Of a stretch of 64,000 nucleotides of DNA, positions 19,356-28,464 are shown piece after piece. The position numbers and the translations under genes are program-made. Numbering within the stretch: the first letter of the stretch is position 1; the number at the start of each line of letters is the position of its first letter. The notes beneath the pieces are model-generated. The model made no database searches. It saw only the letters and a list, made by a program, of their open reading frames with translations, and was not told where the DNA came from. The DNA comes from JBJHBP01 sp050485645 (GTDB lineage: Bacteria; Pseudomonadota; Gammaproteobacteria; Steroidobacterales; Rariloculaceae), in NCBI GenBank assembly GCA_050485645.1, contig JBJHBT010000010.1, positions 70,743-134,742 of the forward strand, given 5' to 3'.

Positions 19356-20591
19356 TCAGAAATGCCCCTGAAACCAGGATTTCATCCGTTGCACCACACC
19401 GGTCAGACCCAGCTTCGGCATGGGATTTTCAGCCCTCACCTGAAGCGCGGTACGGCCATAAATCAGCAGCCCGACGCCGGTCGCGTGAATCGGGTTGCGC
19501 ACCACATCCGACAGGCCGTCGACGAACTGCGGAACGCCGAGCCGCACCGGCATGTGAAAGACTTCTTCCGCCAGCTCGATCGCGCCTTCCATCTTGGCGC
19601 TGCCGCCGGTCAGCACGATGCCGGCCGCGATCAGCTCCTCGAATCCGGAGCGACGCAGTTCGTCGCGCACCAGCTGGAACAGTTCCTCGTAGCGGGGCTC
19701 CACCACCTCGGCCAGCGTCTGACGCGCAAGCCGCCGCGAGGGGCGATCGCCAACGCTGGGCACTTCGATGGTCTCGTCGGGATTGGCCAGCTGCGACAGC
19801 GCGCAGGCGTACTTGATCTTGATTTCCTCGGCGTACTGCGTCGGCGTACGCAGCGACACCGCGATGTCGTTCGTCACCTGATCACCGGCGATCGGGATCA
19901 CCGCGGTATGCTGGATCGCACCGCCGCAGAACACCGCGATATCGGTGGTGCCGCCACCCAGATCCACCAGGCAGATGCCCAGTTCCTTCTCGTCCTCGGT
20001 CAGCGCCGCATAGCTGGATGCGAGCTGCTCGAGCACGATGTCCTGCACGTTGAGACCGCAGCGCTGCACGCACTTGACGATGTTCTGTGCGGCGCTGACC
20101 GCGCCGGTCACCAGGTGCACCTTGGCCTCCAGACGCACGCCCGACATGCCGATCGGTTCGCGAATGCCTTCCTGCGCATCGATGATGAATTCCTGCGGCA
20201 GCACGTGCAGCACACGCTGATCGGCGGGAATCGCCACCGCGCGCGCCGCATCGATGACGCGCTCGACGTCGCCGGCGCTGACTTCCTTCTCGCGTATCGC
20301 AACGATGCCGTGCGAGTTCAGACTGCGCACATGGCTGCCGGCGATACCCGCATAGACGTTGTTGATCTCGCAGCCGGCCATCAGCTCGGCTTCTTCCACC
20401 GCACGCTGTATGGACTGCACGGTCGATTCGATATTGACGACGACGCCACGCTTCAGGCCGCGCGACGGCGCGCTGCCGATGCCGATCACTTCGAGCCGAT
20501 TCTCCGCTGACAGCTCGCCGACGATCGCGACAACTTTCGATGTCCCGATGTCCAGCCCCACCAGCAGCTTGCGCTCGTCCTTCCTAGCCAC
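19356..20591 (-). CDS. ftsA: Cell division protein FtsA
   Basis: The product is 411 aa from a GTG at 20591, with GGAGAG 8 nt upstream. This start overlaps the ftsQ stop and gives 'ARKDERKLLVGLDIGTSKV'. FtsA is an actin-like ATPase that tethers FtsZ to the membrane. Actin-fold motifs are 'GLDIGTSK' (phosphate 1), 'CLVDLGGGTTDIAVF' (phosphate 2) and 'GIVLTGGSAKMEGA' (adenosine). The C-terminal 'VVQRMKSWFQGHF' is the membrane-binding amphipathic helix. A run of eight T follows the stop on the coding strand. Confidence 0.97.
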   Translation of the reverse strand: MARKDERKLLVGLDIGTSKVVAIVGELSAENRLEVIGIGSAPSRGLKRGVVVNIESTVQSIQRAVEEAELMAGCEINNVYAGIAGSHVRSLNSHGIVAIREKEVSAGDVERVIDAARAVAIPADQRVLHVLPQEFIIDAQEGIREPIGMSGVRLEAKVHLVTGAVSAAQNIVKCVQRCGLNVQDIVLEQLASSYAALTEDEKELGICLVDLGGGTTDIAVFCGGAIQHTAVIPIAGDQVTNDIAVSLRTPTQYAEEIKIKYACALSQLANPDETIEVPSVGDRPSRRLARQTLAEVVEPRYEELFQLVRDELRRSGFEELIAAGIVLTGGSAKMEGAIELAEEVFHMPVRLGVPQFVDGLSDVVRNPIHATGVGLLIYGRTALQVRAENPMPKLGLTGVVQRMKSWFQGHF

Positions 20592-21387
20592 GATTACCAC
20601 TCTCCACTGAACGGGCCAGAGCCGGCGCCTCACGCTGCGACTCCTCGGCCCAGCCAACGGCAAAGCCGTTGGTGTAACGCAGGTCCACATAGACGACGCG
20701 GTCGAGCTCACCGATCAGCGTCGGTGCAACCACCGCAAAAAACCGTTGCAGCCGTTCGCTGACCTCATCGCGACCCAGCCGCACCTGCTGACCACCGGAC
20801 AGCACCAGCTCCCAGGCACCACGCTCATCCATGGTCAGCGACGCCAGCGCCAGTCCCAGCTCGGTCAGCGGTCCACGCACGGCCAGATACAGCGCGGCCA
20901 CTTCCTGCTGCGCGCCGTCCGGTCCCGCCAGCTGCGGCAGCTCCGGAAAAGCGTGGCGGCTGTCGTTCGCGAACTGTTCGCCGCGCACGTTCAGCAGACC
21001 ATCGCCGCCCCAGCGCGCGGCGGCCTGCTGTTCAGTCACACGCACCACCAGCCTGTCCGGCCAGACCCGCGAGATCTCGGCACGATCGACCCATGGCAGG
21101 TTCTGTACTTCGCCGCGCAGGGCGCGCAGGTCGATGGTCAGAAAACCCTGGCCGCGCGAGCCAGCCAGAGCGGCTTCGAGCTGTACCACGGTCACGCGCT
21201 CGAAGCTGCCCTCGATCACCAGCGTCCGTACCGGCTGATCGAGCAGCTTCACGGCGCCCAGCAGCAGCACGGCAATCACCGCGGCGGTGGCTGGCGGAAT
21301 CAGCACCGCCGCCCAGTTGATGCGGATACGTGGCAGCCGGATCTCGCGCCTGGGCTGCCTGCGACGGTTGTGTCTGGCGCGGCTCAT
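20584..21387 (-). CDS. ftsQ: Cell division protein FtsQ
   Basis: The product is 267 aa. It is bitopic: an Arg-rich cytoplasmic N-terminus, a membrane segment around residues 27-47, then the periplasmic POTRA domain ('VRTLVIEGSFERVTVVQLEAAL') and the beta domain ('LPWVDRAEISRVWPDRLVVRVTEQ'). FtsQ links early and late division proteins through FtsB and FtsL. The start overlaps the murB stop as ATGA and its end overlaps ftsA. In most gammaproteobacteria ddlB lies between murC/murB and ftsQ; here it is absent. Confidence 0.96.
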   Translation of the reverse strand: MSRARHNRRRQPRREIRLPRIRINWAAVLIPPATAAVIAVLLLGAVKLLDQPVRTLVIEGSFERVTVVQLEAALAGSRGQGFLTIDLRALRGEVQNLPWVDRAEISRVWPDRLVVRVTEQQAAARWGGDGLLNVRGEQFANDSRHAFPELPQLAGPDGAQQEVAALYLAVRGPLTELGLALASLTMDERGAWELVLSGGQQVRLGRDEVSERLQRFFAVVAPTLIGELDRVVYVDLRYTNGFAVGWAEESQREAPALARSVESGNRG

Positions 21388-22298
21388 GCGTCACCGTCCG
21401 CGGCCGCGCCGGCGCGTTCACCGATGATGCGCACCTCCGGCTCCAGCGCCACGCCGGCATCGGCCAGCACCGTCGCACGAACGTGGTCGATCAGTGCTTC
21501 GATATCGGCCGCGGTGGCGTTACCGACGTTGAGAATGAAGTTCGCATGTTTGTCCGACACTTCGGCGCCGCCGATGCGGGCGCCCTTCAGCCCGGCCTTC
21601 TCGATCAGACGGCCGGCGTGGTCACCCGGCGGATTGCGGAACACCGAACCGCAACTGGGTCGGCCCACGGGCTGCGATGCGCTGCGGCGTGCCATCATCG
21701 CCTTCATCGCCGCCATGTCGGTTTCGACATCGTGCTCGAAGGCGAAGGTGGCCGACAGAAACCATTCATCCTGCGGGCAGCGCACCTGCCGGTAACCGAC
21801 TTCGTAGACATCGCGCTGGCGTGTGTGCACACGGCCGGCGCGGTCCAGCGTCTGCACACTGGCCACGCGATCCCAGGTCTCACCGCCGAATGCGCCGGCA
21901 TTCATCGCCAGCGCACCACCGATGGTTCCCGGGATACCGGCGAAGAACGCCGCCGGCCCGATACCCCAGCGCACGCAGCGGCGCGCGAATGTCGCACACG
22001 ACAGGCCCGCGCCGGCGCGCACGATGGTGTCATCGGGACGATCCAGCGTCTTGAGAAAACCGCCGCTGACAACCACGCCGCGAAGCCCGCCATCGCGCAC
22101 GAGCAGATTCGAACCCAGGCCCACCCAGTGCACCGGCGTGCCGGCCGGCAGTTCCCGAAGAAACGCGATCAGCCCGTCGAGACTGTCCGGCCGGAAAAAC
22201 ACATCGGCCGGACCGCCGACACGCCACGACGTGTGGCGCGCCATCGGCTCGTGATACAGCACCTGTCCCGCGCGCATGTCATTCAGTGCGGCGTTCAT
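21384..22298 (-). CDS. murB: UDP-N-acetylenolpyruvoylglucosamine reductase MurB
   Basis: The product is 304 aa, the short type II MurB rather than the E. coli type I (about 340 aa). The FAD-binding PCMH domain is marked by 'HTSWRVGGPADVF', 'GLGSNLLVRDGG' and 'GIPGTIGGALAMNAGAFG'. The C-terminal substrate domain has 'PSCGSVFRNPPG', containing the catalytic Ser, and a final Glu-rich segment ('LEPEVRIIG'). It reduces UDP-GlcNAc-enolpyruvate to UDP-MurNAc with NADPH. It overlaps murC and ftsQ by 4 nt each. Confidence 0.97.
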   Translation of the reverse strand: MNAALNDMRAGQVLYHEPMARHTSWRVGGPADVFFRPDSLDGLIAFLRELPAGTPVHWVGLGSNLLVRDGGLRGVVVSGGFLKTLDRPDDTIVRAGAGLSCATFARRCVRWGIGPAAFFAGIPGTIGGALAMNAGAFGGETWDRVASVQTLDRAGRVHTRQRDVYEVGYRQVRCPQDEWFLSATFAFEHDVETDMAAMKAMMARRSASQPVGRPSCGSVFRNPPGDHAGRLIEKAGLKGARIGGAEVSDKHANFILNVGNATAADIEALIDHVRATVLADAGVALEPEVRIIGERAGAAADGDA

Positions 22299-23716
22299 AC
22301 CCGCATCTCCGTCACACGTGCCGTCAGCAGAGCCGGCAGCGTGGCGGCCACCGCGCCGATGCTGCCGGCGCCGAGCGTCAGCACGACGTCGTCGGCAGCG
22401 AGCACATGGGCGAGCGCGTCGCCCAGATGCTGCACATCGTCGACAAACACCGGCTCCACCAGTCCCCGCGCCCGCACCGCGCGCGCCAGCGCCTTGCCGT
22501 CCGCGCCCGCAATCGGTTCCTCACCGGCGGCGTACACCGGCGTGAGCAGCAACACGTCGGCACCGGCAAGCACGCTGGCGAAATCATCCAGCAGAGCCCG
22601 TGTGCGCGAATAGCGGTGCGGCTGGAACACCACCACAATGCGCCGCTCCGGCCATGCCGCGCGCACAGCCTCAAGGCTGGCCGCGATCTCCGTCGGGTGA
22701 TGACCGTAGTCATCGACGAAGGTCACCTCGCCGGCCGCCGTGCGCACCGCGCCAAGCACCTGGAGGCGCCGGTCGATACCCGCGAACGACGCCAGTGCGC
22801 GCTGCACCGCCGCCGGCTCGATCTCCAGGTCCATGGCGACGACGATGGCGGCCAGCGCGTTGCGCACGTTGTGCACACCGGGCAGCGCCAGGTCCACATC
22901 CATGTTCAGCGCGCCGTCACGCGACACCACCCTGAAACGCGTACGCAGGCCGTGCGGCTGCACGTCGATCGCACGCACATCCGCGCTTTCATCGAGTCCA
23001 TAGCTGACCACGCGACGCCCCGACCGGCCGATCAGCGCATGGGTGCGCTGGTCGTCACGGCACATCACCGCCAGCCCGTAGAACGGCAGGTTGTGCACGA
23101 AGTCGGCGAATGCCTGCTCCAGCCTTTCAATGTCGTCGTCGTAGGTGCCCAGGTGATCGGCATCGATATTCGTGACCACCGCGATCATCGGCTGCAGATG
23201 CAGAAACGAGCCGTCGCTCTCATCGGCCTCGGCCACCAGATAGCGCCCAGCGCCAAGCCGCGCATTCGCGTGCGCGCTCAGCAGGCGGCCGCCGATCACA
23301 TAGGTGGGATCCAGACCACCTTCGGCGAGCACGCTGGCGACCAGGCTGGTCGTGGTGGTCTTGCCGTGCGTGCCGGCAACGGCGATGCCATAGCGGAAGC
23401 GCATCAGTTCGGCCAGCATCTGCGCGCGCCGGATCACCGGGATGCGACGCTGCTGCGCCTCGTGGACTTCCGGGTTGTCGGCGGATATGGCGCTGGATAC
23501 GACGACCACATCCGCGTCGCCGAGGTTGTCGGCATCGTGGCCGAAGAACACCTGCGCACCCAGCGAAGCGAGTCTGTCGGTGGCGGCGCCCGGACGCAGG
23601 TCCGAGCCCTGTACGCGATAGCCGAGATTCAGCAGCACTTCGGCGATGCCGGCCATGCCGGCGCCGCCGATACCAACGAGATGAATCTGGCGCGTGCGGC
23701 CGAAGCGGTCGGTCAT
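22295..23716 (-). CDS. murC: UDP-N-acetylmuramate--L-alanine ligase MurC
   Basis: The product is 473 aa. It adds L-Ala to UDP-MurNAc, the first peptide step. The N-terminal Rossmann motif 'HLVGIGGAGMAGIAEVL' binds the UDP-sugar. The ATP site is 'VAGTHGKTTTTSL' near residue 115. 'EADESDGSFL' and 'TNIDADHLGTY' follow, then 'VDDYGHHPTEI' and 'FQPHRYSRT' of the C-terminal domain, typical of MurC and Mpl. It overlaps its neighbours murG and murB by ATGA junctions. It is related to the mpl gene at 60.1 kb. Confidence 0.97.
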   Translation of the reverse strand: MTDRFGRTRQIHLVGIGGAGMAGIAEVLLNLGYRVQGSDLRPGAATDRLASLGAQVFFGHDADNLGDADVVVVSSAISADNPEVHEAQQRRIPVIRRAQMLAELMRFRYGIAVAGTHGKTTTTSLVASVLAEGGLDPTYVIGGRLLSAHANARLGAGRYLVAEADESDGSFLHLQPMIAVVTNIDADHLGTYDDDIERLEQAFADFVHNLPFYGLAVMCRDDQRTHALIGRSGRRVVSYGLDESADVRAIDVQPHGLRTRFRVVSRDGALNMDVDLALPGVHNVRNALAAIVVAMDLEIEPAAVQRALASFAGIDRRLQVLGAVRTAAGEVTFVDDYGHHPTEIAASLEAVRAAWPERRIVVVFQPHRYSRTRALLDDFASVLAGADVLLLTPVYAAGEEPIAGADGKALARAVRARGLVEPVFVDDVQHLGDALAHVLAADDVVLTLGAGSIGAVAATLPALLTARVTEMRV

Positions 23717-24804
23717 GCCCCACCTCCCGCGGCATCAAGGCATGCCTGGGCCAGTGTGCGCGCCGCATCCGGCCGGGCGATCGAGCGTGCGCTGGCGGCC
23801 AGGCGCAGCAGTTCGGCACGGTCGGCGAGCAACGGTTGCAGCACCTGGGCCAGCACGGCCGGGCTGAGCACCGACTGCGAAATCACATGACCGGCGCCGG
23901 CCGCCGCGAAGTACTCGGCGTTGCGCGCCTGATGATCATCGGTGGCATGAGGGAACGGCACCAGCACCGCGCCGACGCCGGCAGCGCACAGCTCGGCAAC
24001 GGTGAGTGCACCGGCCCGTGCGACCACGATGTCGGCCCAGGCATAGGCATCGGCCATGGCGTCGATGAAGCCGTCCACCTGCGCGGCCACGCCGACCTGC
24101 GCATAGGCGGCCTGCGTGTCCTGTGCACCGGCACCGGCCTGATGACGAATCTCGGGCCGCTGTGCCGCCGGCAGCAGTGCAATGGCCGCCGGCAGCGTCT
24201 GATTCAGAATGCGCGCCCCCTGACTGCCGCCCAGCACCAGAAGACGCGGCGGGCCCTCCGCGCGCGCCGCGAAGCGCCCGGATGGCGCTGTGATCGCGGC
24301 GATCTCGCGACGCACCGGATTGCCGATCAGCTGCGCGCCGCGACCGGCGTCGAAGGCCCGCGGAAACGCTTCGAAGACGCGCGTGGCGAAGCGCGCCAGC
24401 AGGCGGTTGGTGGTGCCGGCCACCGCGTTCTGCTCGTGAATCAGCAGCGGCCGGCGCGTCAGCCACGCAGCCAGCCCGCCCGGTCCCGCCGCGAACCCAC
24501 CCATGCCCAGCACGGCGGCCGGGCGACGACGACGCAGCACGGCCAGCGCCTGCCAGGTGGCGCGGATGATCCGGAACGGCGCCATCAGCATCGCAGACAC
24601 GCCGCGACCGCGGATGCCGGTGATCGTGATCCACTCGATGTCGATGCCGGCCGCCGGTACGACGCGCGCTTCCAGGCCGCGCTGCGTACCCAGCCATACA
24701 ACGGCACGCCGCGCGGCACGCAGTTCGTCAGCCACCGCCAGGGCCGGAAACACGTGCCCCCCGGTGCCACCGGCCATGATCAGCACGGGCGCGTCAGCGG
24801 TCAT
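23713..24804 (-). CDS. murG: MurG: lipid II-forming N-acetylglucosaminyltransferase
   Basis: The product is 363 aa from the ATG at 24804, which overlaps the ftsW stop. A longer open frame upstream runs inside ftsW and is not real. MurG transfers GlcNAc from UDP-GlcNAc to lipid I at the inner face of the membrane. G loops are 'IMAGGTGGHVFPAL' near the N-terminus and 'LGMGGFAAGPGGLAAW'. 'HEQNAVAGTTNRLL' and the donor-site 'LVLGGSQGARILN' and 'RAGALTVAELCAAG' complete the GT28 pattern. Confidence 0.97.
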   Translation of the reverse strand: MTADAPVLIMAGGTGGHVFPALAVADELRAARRAVVWLGTQRGLEARVVPAAGIDIEWITITGIRGRGVSAMLMAPFRIIRATWQALAVLRRRRPAAVLGMGGFAAGPGGLAAWLTRRPLLIHEQNAVAGTTNRLLARFATRVFEAFPRAFDAGRGAQLIGNPVRREIAAITAPSGRFAARAEGPPRLLVLGGSQGARILNQTLPAAIALLPAAQRPEIRHQAGAGAQDTQAAYAQVGVAAQVDGFIDAMADAYAWADIVVARAGALTVAELCAAGVGAVLVPFPHATDDHQARNAEYFAAAGAGHVISQSVLSPAVLAQVLQPLLADRAELLRLAASARSIARPDAARTLAQACLDAAGGGA

Positions 24805-25967
24805 GCACGCCTCCGTGGCGGGTTGTCCGCCGCCTGTGTGACCTCGTGGTAGATGCGTATCAGCAGCCCCAGGCAGATCATCGTCGCCAGCACACTGGAG
24901 CGGCCGTAGCTGATCAGCGGCAGCGTGAGCCCCTTGGTCGGCAGCAGGCCGGTATTCACGCCGATGTTGATGAACGCCTGCGTGCCGAGCGTGACGCCGA
25001 TGCCGATCGCAACCAGGCCCTGGAACGGCAGACCCGCTGCGATGGCACGCTGGCCGAGCAGCAGTGCGCGATACACGACAACCGCGAACAGCGCGATCAC
25101 CACGGTGGACCCGATCAGACCCAGTTCCTCGGCCAGCACCGCGAAGATGAAATCGGTGTGCGCCTCGGGCAGATAGAACAGCTTCTGCACGCTTGCGCCC
25201 AATCCCGTGCCCCACCAGTCACCGCGGCCGATTGCAATCAGCGACTGCGTGAGCTGGAAGCCGCTGGCGAACGGGTCGGCCCAGGGATCCATGAATGTGG
25301 TCAGTCGCTCCAGCCGGTATGACGACGAGAACGCCAGCACGGCCAGCGCCGAACCTGCCACCGAACCGGCCAGCAGGAAGTCGCGCAGCCGCGCGCCACC
25401 GGCGAACAGCACGGCGAAGGTGGTAATGCTCAACACCACGGCGGCACCGAAATCAGGCTCCATCAGCAGCAGCGCCGCGGCGATGGTCATCACCACGACG
25501 GGTTTGATGAATCCCCTGAAGCGGCTCGACAGATCCGCGTGGTGACGAACCACATAGCCCGCCATGTAGAGCAGCAGACACACCCGCGACAACTCCGACG
25601 CCTGCAGCGTGAACGGACCGATCACCAGCCAGCGGGTGGCGCCGTTCACGGTCTGGCCGAATCCTGGCACCAGCACCAGCACCAGCAGACCCAGGCCGAT
25701 CGCCAGCACCAGCCAGCTGAGGCGATACCACAGCGCGGTCGGCAGCACGGCCGCGAAGTAGCCCGCGGCGCCGCCGATGGCCAGTGCCATCAGATGGCGC
25801 CACAGGTAGTACAGCGGCTGACCGGTATTGCGGTCGGCCAGCGAGATGGATGCCGATCCCACCATCACCGTGCCGAGCACCAAAAGGCCGATGCAGGCGG
25901 CGATCAGCACCGGATCGAACGCCAGCCGCATGACGGGACGTTGCGCGGTCATCTGAGCCGCGCTCAT
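24801..25967 (-). CDS. ftsW: FtsW: septal peptidoglycan glycosyltransferase (SEDS)
   Basis: The product is 388 aa with about ten membrane segments. SEDS signatures are 'FGQTVNGATRWL' followed by 'QASELSRVCLLLY', the loop-7 'GTGLGASVQKLFYLPEAHTDFIF', and the C-terminal 'GLLPTKGLTLPLISYGRSS'. The catalytic-type Asp of SEDS enzymes lies in 'EAHTDF'. FtsW polymerises lipid II together with its partner FtsI, encoded in the same operon. ATGA overlaps exist on both sides. Internal ATGs within the first 15 codons make the exact start slightly uncertain. Confidence 0.97.
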   Translation of the reverse strand: MSAAQMTAQRPVMRLAFDPVLIAACIGLLVLGTVMVGSASISLADRNTGQPLYYLWRHLMALAIGGAAGYFAAVLPTALWYRLSWLVLAIGLGLLVLVLVPGFGQTVNGATRWLVIGPFTLQASELSRVCLLLYMAGYVVRHHADLSSRFRGFIKPVVVMTIAAALLLMEPDFGAAVVLSITTFAVLFAGGARLRDFLLAGSVAGSALAVLAFSSSYRLERLTTFMDPWADPFASGFQLTQSLIAIGRGDWWGTGLGASVQKLFYLPEAHTDFIFAVLAEELGLIGSTVVIALFAVVVYRALLLGQRAIAAGLPFQGLVAIGIGVTLGTQAFINIGVNTGLLPTKGLTLPLISYGRSSVLATMICLGLLIRIYHEVTQAADNPPRRRA

Positions 25968-27331
25968 GACGGCAGCTCCGCAACCGCGGCCGTGAAGGCA
26001 TCGCCACGGTGCCGGTAGTCCACGAACATGTCCTGACTGGCGCAGGCCGGAGACAGCAGCACGGTGTCGCCCGGCCGCGCCAGCGCGAACGCCGTGACCA
26101 CCGCCTCGGCCATGGTCGATGCATCACGCACCTCACATACCGGCGCCAGTACACCGCGCAGCTGCGGCGCGGCGGCACCGATCAGCACCGCGGCACGCAC
26201 GCGACCGCGCGCGGCCGCCGCCAGCGGTGCGAAATCCGCTCCCTTGGCCAGACCGCCGGCAATCAGCACCAGCGGCGAACTGAATCCCTCCAGCGCCGCC
26301 AGCGTCGCGCCGACATTGGTGCCCTTGGAATCGTTGATGAACGTGACACCACCCGCTGCTCCCGCCCACTGACAGCGATGCGGCAGGCCGTCGAACTGCG
26401 CCAGCGCGGCGCGCACGGCCGGATCTTCCGAGGCGCGCGGCCGATCTAGCGCCATGCACAGCGCGTCGGTCAGCGCCAGCGCGGCCAGCGCATTGGCTTC
26501 GTTATGCGTGCCCCGCATCCTGATCTCATCGCAGGCCACCAGCGGCTGACCGTCGCGGGCCAGCCAGCGTCGTGCGTCGTCGGTCACGATGCCGTAGCCG
26601 TGATCGAGCCGGGTGGCAACCGAGAACGCGACGCGGTCCGGGTGTTGCGAGGCCGCGTCGCGCACGATGTCATCGTCGGCGTTGTAGACCGCCACGTCGG
26701 CCGCGGCGATCAGACGCGTCTTCAGCATCGCGTAGTGCGCCAGGCTGCCGTGCCGGTCCAGATGATCGGCCGCGACATTGAGCAGCGCCGCCGCCACCGG
26801 ATGCAGCGACTGCGTGGTCTCCATCTGGAAACTGGACACTTCCAGCACGTAGGCGTCAGCCGAACCGTCGCCATGCAGACGCAGCAGGTCCAGCGCCGCC
26901 GGACCGAGGTTGCCACCGGCCGGGGCACGGATGCCGGCGGCGTTCAGCAGCCCGGACGTCAGTGTCGTGACGGTACTCTTGCCGTTGGAACCGGTGATCG
27001 CCACGACCGGCCTGTCGACGGCGCGGGCAAACAGTTCCAGTTCACCGATCACCGGGATATCGCGCGCCCGCGCCGCTGACAGCAGCGGAAGGTCCATCGC
27101 GAGCCCCGGCGATACGACCACGCAGGTGGCGTCGTCGAGCCAGCGTTCGTCGAGCGACTCCAGTTCCACGGGCACATGCGGCAACTCGGCGCTGAGTGCG
27201 GCGAACTCCGGCGGGTTCGCACGGCTGTCGAGCACCCGCAGCGACTCGCCACGCGCGGCAAGATGACGCGCCACCGCAAGCCCGGTGGCGCCCAGCCCGA
27301 CGACCAGCGTGCGACCGCTACCCGCCATCAT
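25964..27331 (-). CDS. murD: UDP-N-acetylmuramoylalanine--D-glutamate ligase MurD
   Basis: The product is 455 aa from the ATG at 27331, chosen for the GAGG-type ribosome binding site and because 'TLVVGLGATGLAVARHL' follows at once. An in-frame ATG at 27379 that overlaps the mraY stop is the alternative and would add 16 residues. MurD adds D-Glu. The ATP motif is 'AITGSNGKSTVTTL', then 'EVSSFQME', 'NVAADHLDRHG', 'RMRGTHNEANA' and 'INDSKGTNVGA'. The C-terminal 'LLSPACASQDMF' is typical of the family. It lies between mraY and ftsW. Confidence 0.95.
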   Translation of the reverse strand: MMAGSGRTLVVGLGATGLAVARHLAARGESLRVLDSRANPPEFAALSAELPHVPVELESLDERWLDDATCVVVSPGLAMDLPLLSAARARDIPVIGELELFARAVDRPVVAITGSNGKSTVTTLTSGLLNAAGIRAPAGGNLGPAALDLLRLHGDGSADAYVLEVSSFQMETTQSLHPVAAALLNVAADHLDRHGSLAHYAMLKTRLIAAADVAVYNADDDIVRDAASQHPDRVAFSVATRLDHGYGIVTDDARRWLARDGQPLVACDEIRMRGTHNEANALAALALTDALCMALDRPRASEDPAVRAALAQFDGLPHRCQWAGAAGGVTFINDSKGTNVGATLAALEGFSSPLVLIAGGLAKGADFAPLAAAARGRVRAAVLIGAAAPQLRGVLAPVCEVRDASTMAEAVVTAFALARPGDTVLLSPACASQDMFVDYRHRGDAFTAAVAELPS

Positions 27332-27375
27332 CGCAGCCTCGCTGAAGATTTGATTGGCACCTTCCGTGACCACCA

Positions 27376-28464
27376 TCATCGAAGCTTCAGGCTCGCAAGC
27401 CCGACCAGTACAAGAATGACGGTGATGATCCAGAAGCGGACGATCACCTTGGGTTCGGCCCAGCCCTTGAGCTCGAAGTGATGGTGCAGAGGCGCCATCC
27501 GGAAAATACGCCGGCCTGTCAGCTTGTAGGAGGCAACCTGGATGATGACTGAGACGGTTTCGATGACGAATACGCCGCCCATGATGAAAAGCACCAGTTC
27601 CTGCCTGACGACAACAGCTACCAGACCCAGTGACGCGCCCAGCGCCAGCGCGCCCACGTCGCCCATGAACACCTGGGCCGGGTAAGTGTTGAACCACAAG
27701 AAGCCCAGGCCGGCGCCAGCCAGGGCCGCACAGAAAACGAGCAGCTCACCCGCACCCGCGACATACGGGATATCCAGGTAGTTGGAAAACACCACATTGC
27801 CGGCCGCCCACGCGAACACGCCCAGCGCGCCGCCGACGAGCACCGTGGGCATGATGGCAAGACCGTCCAGGCCATCGGTGAGGTTCACGGCATTGGAACT
27901 GCCGACGATGACCAGGTAGGTCAGCAGCAGATACGCGAACAGGCCCAGCGGAATGGCCAGATCGGGAAAGTACGGAATCAGCAGCGCGTGCTCGACGGCC
28001 GGATCCTCGGCCGTGTAATACAGCGCCAGCGCCAGCGCGATGGCCGCCAGCGACTGCCACAGATATTTGGTTCGGGCGGACAGGCCCGTGGCATTGCCCA
28101 GCACCAGCTTCTTGTAGTCGTCGACGAAGCCGATCGCACCGAACACCAGCGTGCCCAGCAGCACGATCCAGACAAACCGGTTGCCGAGATTCGACCACAG
28201 CAGCGTACTGACCGCGATCGCGAGCAGAATCAGCGCGCCACCCATGGTTGGCGTACCGGCCTTGGGCAGGTGCGACTCAGGACCCAGGCGACGGATCGGC
28301 TGGCCGACGCGACGCATCGACAGCTTCTGGATCAGATAGGGCCCGATCGCGAACGACAGCACCAGCGCCGTCAGCGCACCGAGAATGGCGCGCATGGTCA
28401 GGTAGCTGAACACATTGAAGCCGGTGTGGAACCGCGTCAGGTACTCGGCGAGCCAGATCAGCAT
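27376..28464 (-). CDS. mraY: Phospho-N-acetylmuramoyl-pentapeptide transferase MraY
   Basis: The product is 362 aa with ten membrane segments, matching the family length. It makes lipid I by transferring phospho-MurNAc-pentapeptide to undecaprenyl phosphate. Motifs are 'SHLPKAGTPTMGGALIL', 'GFVDDYKKL' (the Asp pair at the active site), 'NAVNLTDGLDGLA', 'FNTYPAQVFMGDVGALALG', and the 'MAPLHHHFELKGWAEPKV' loop. The ATG overlaps the murF 3' end by 7 nt. Confidence 0.98.
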   Translation of the reverse strand: MLIWLAEYLTRFHTGFNVFSYLTMRAILGALTALVLSFAIGPYLIQKLSMRRVGQPIRRLGPESHLPKAGTPTMGGALILLAIAVSTLLWSNLGNRFVWIVLLGTLVFGAIGFVDDYKKLVLGNATGLSARTKYLWQSLAAIALALALYYTAEDPAVEHALLIPYFPDLAIPLGLFAYLLLTYLVIVGSSNAVNLTDGLDGLAIMPTVLVGGALGVFAWAAGNVVFSNYLDIPYVAGAGELLVFCAALAGAGLGFLWFNTYPAQVFMGDVGALALGASLGLVAVVVRQELVLFIMGGVFVIETVSVIIQVASYKLTGRRIFRMAPLHHHFELKGWAEPKVIVRFWIITVILVLVGLASLKLR

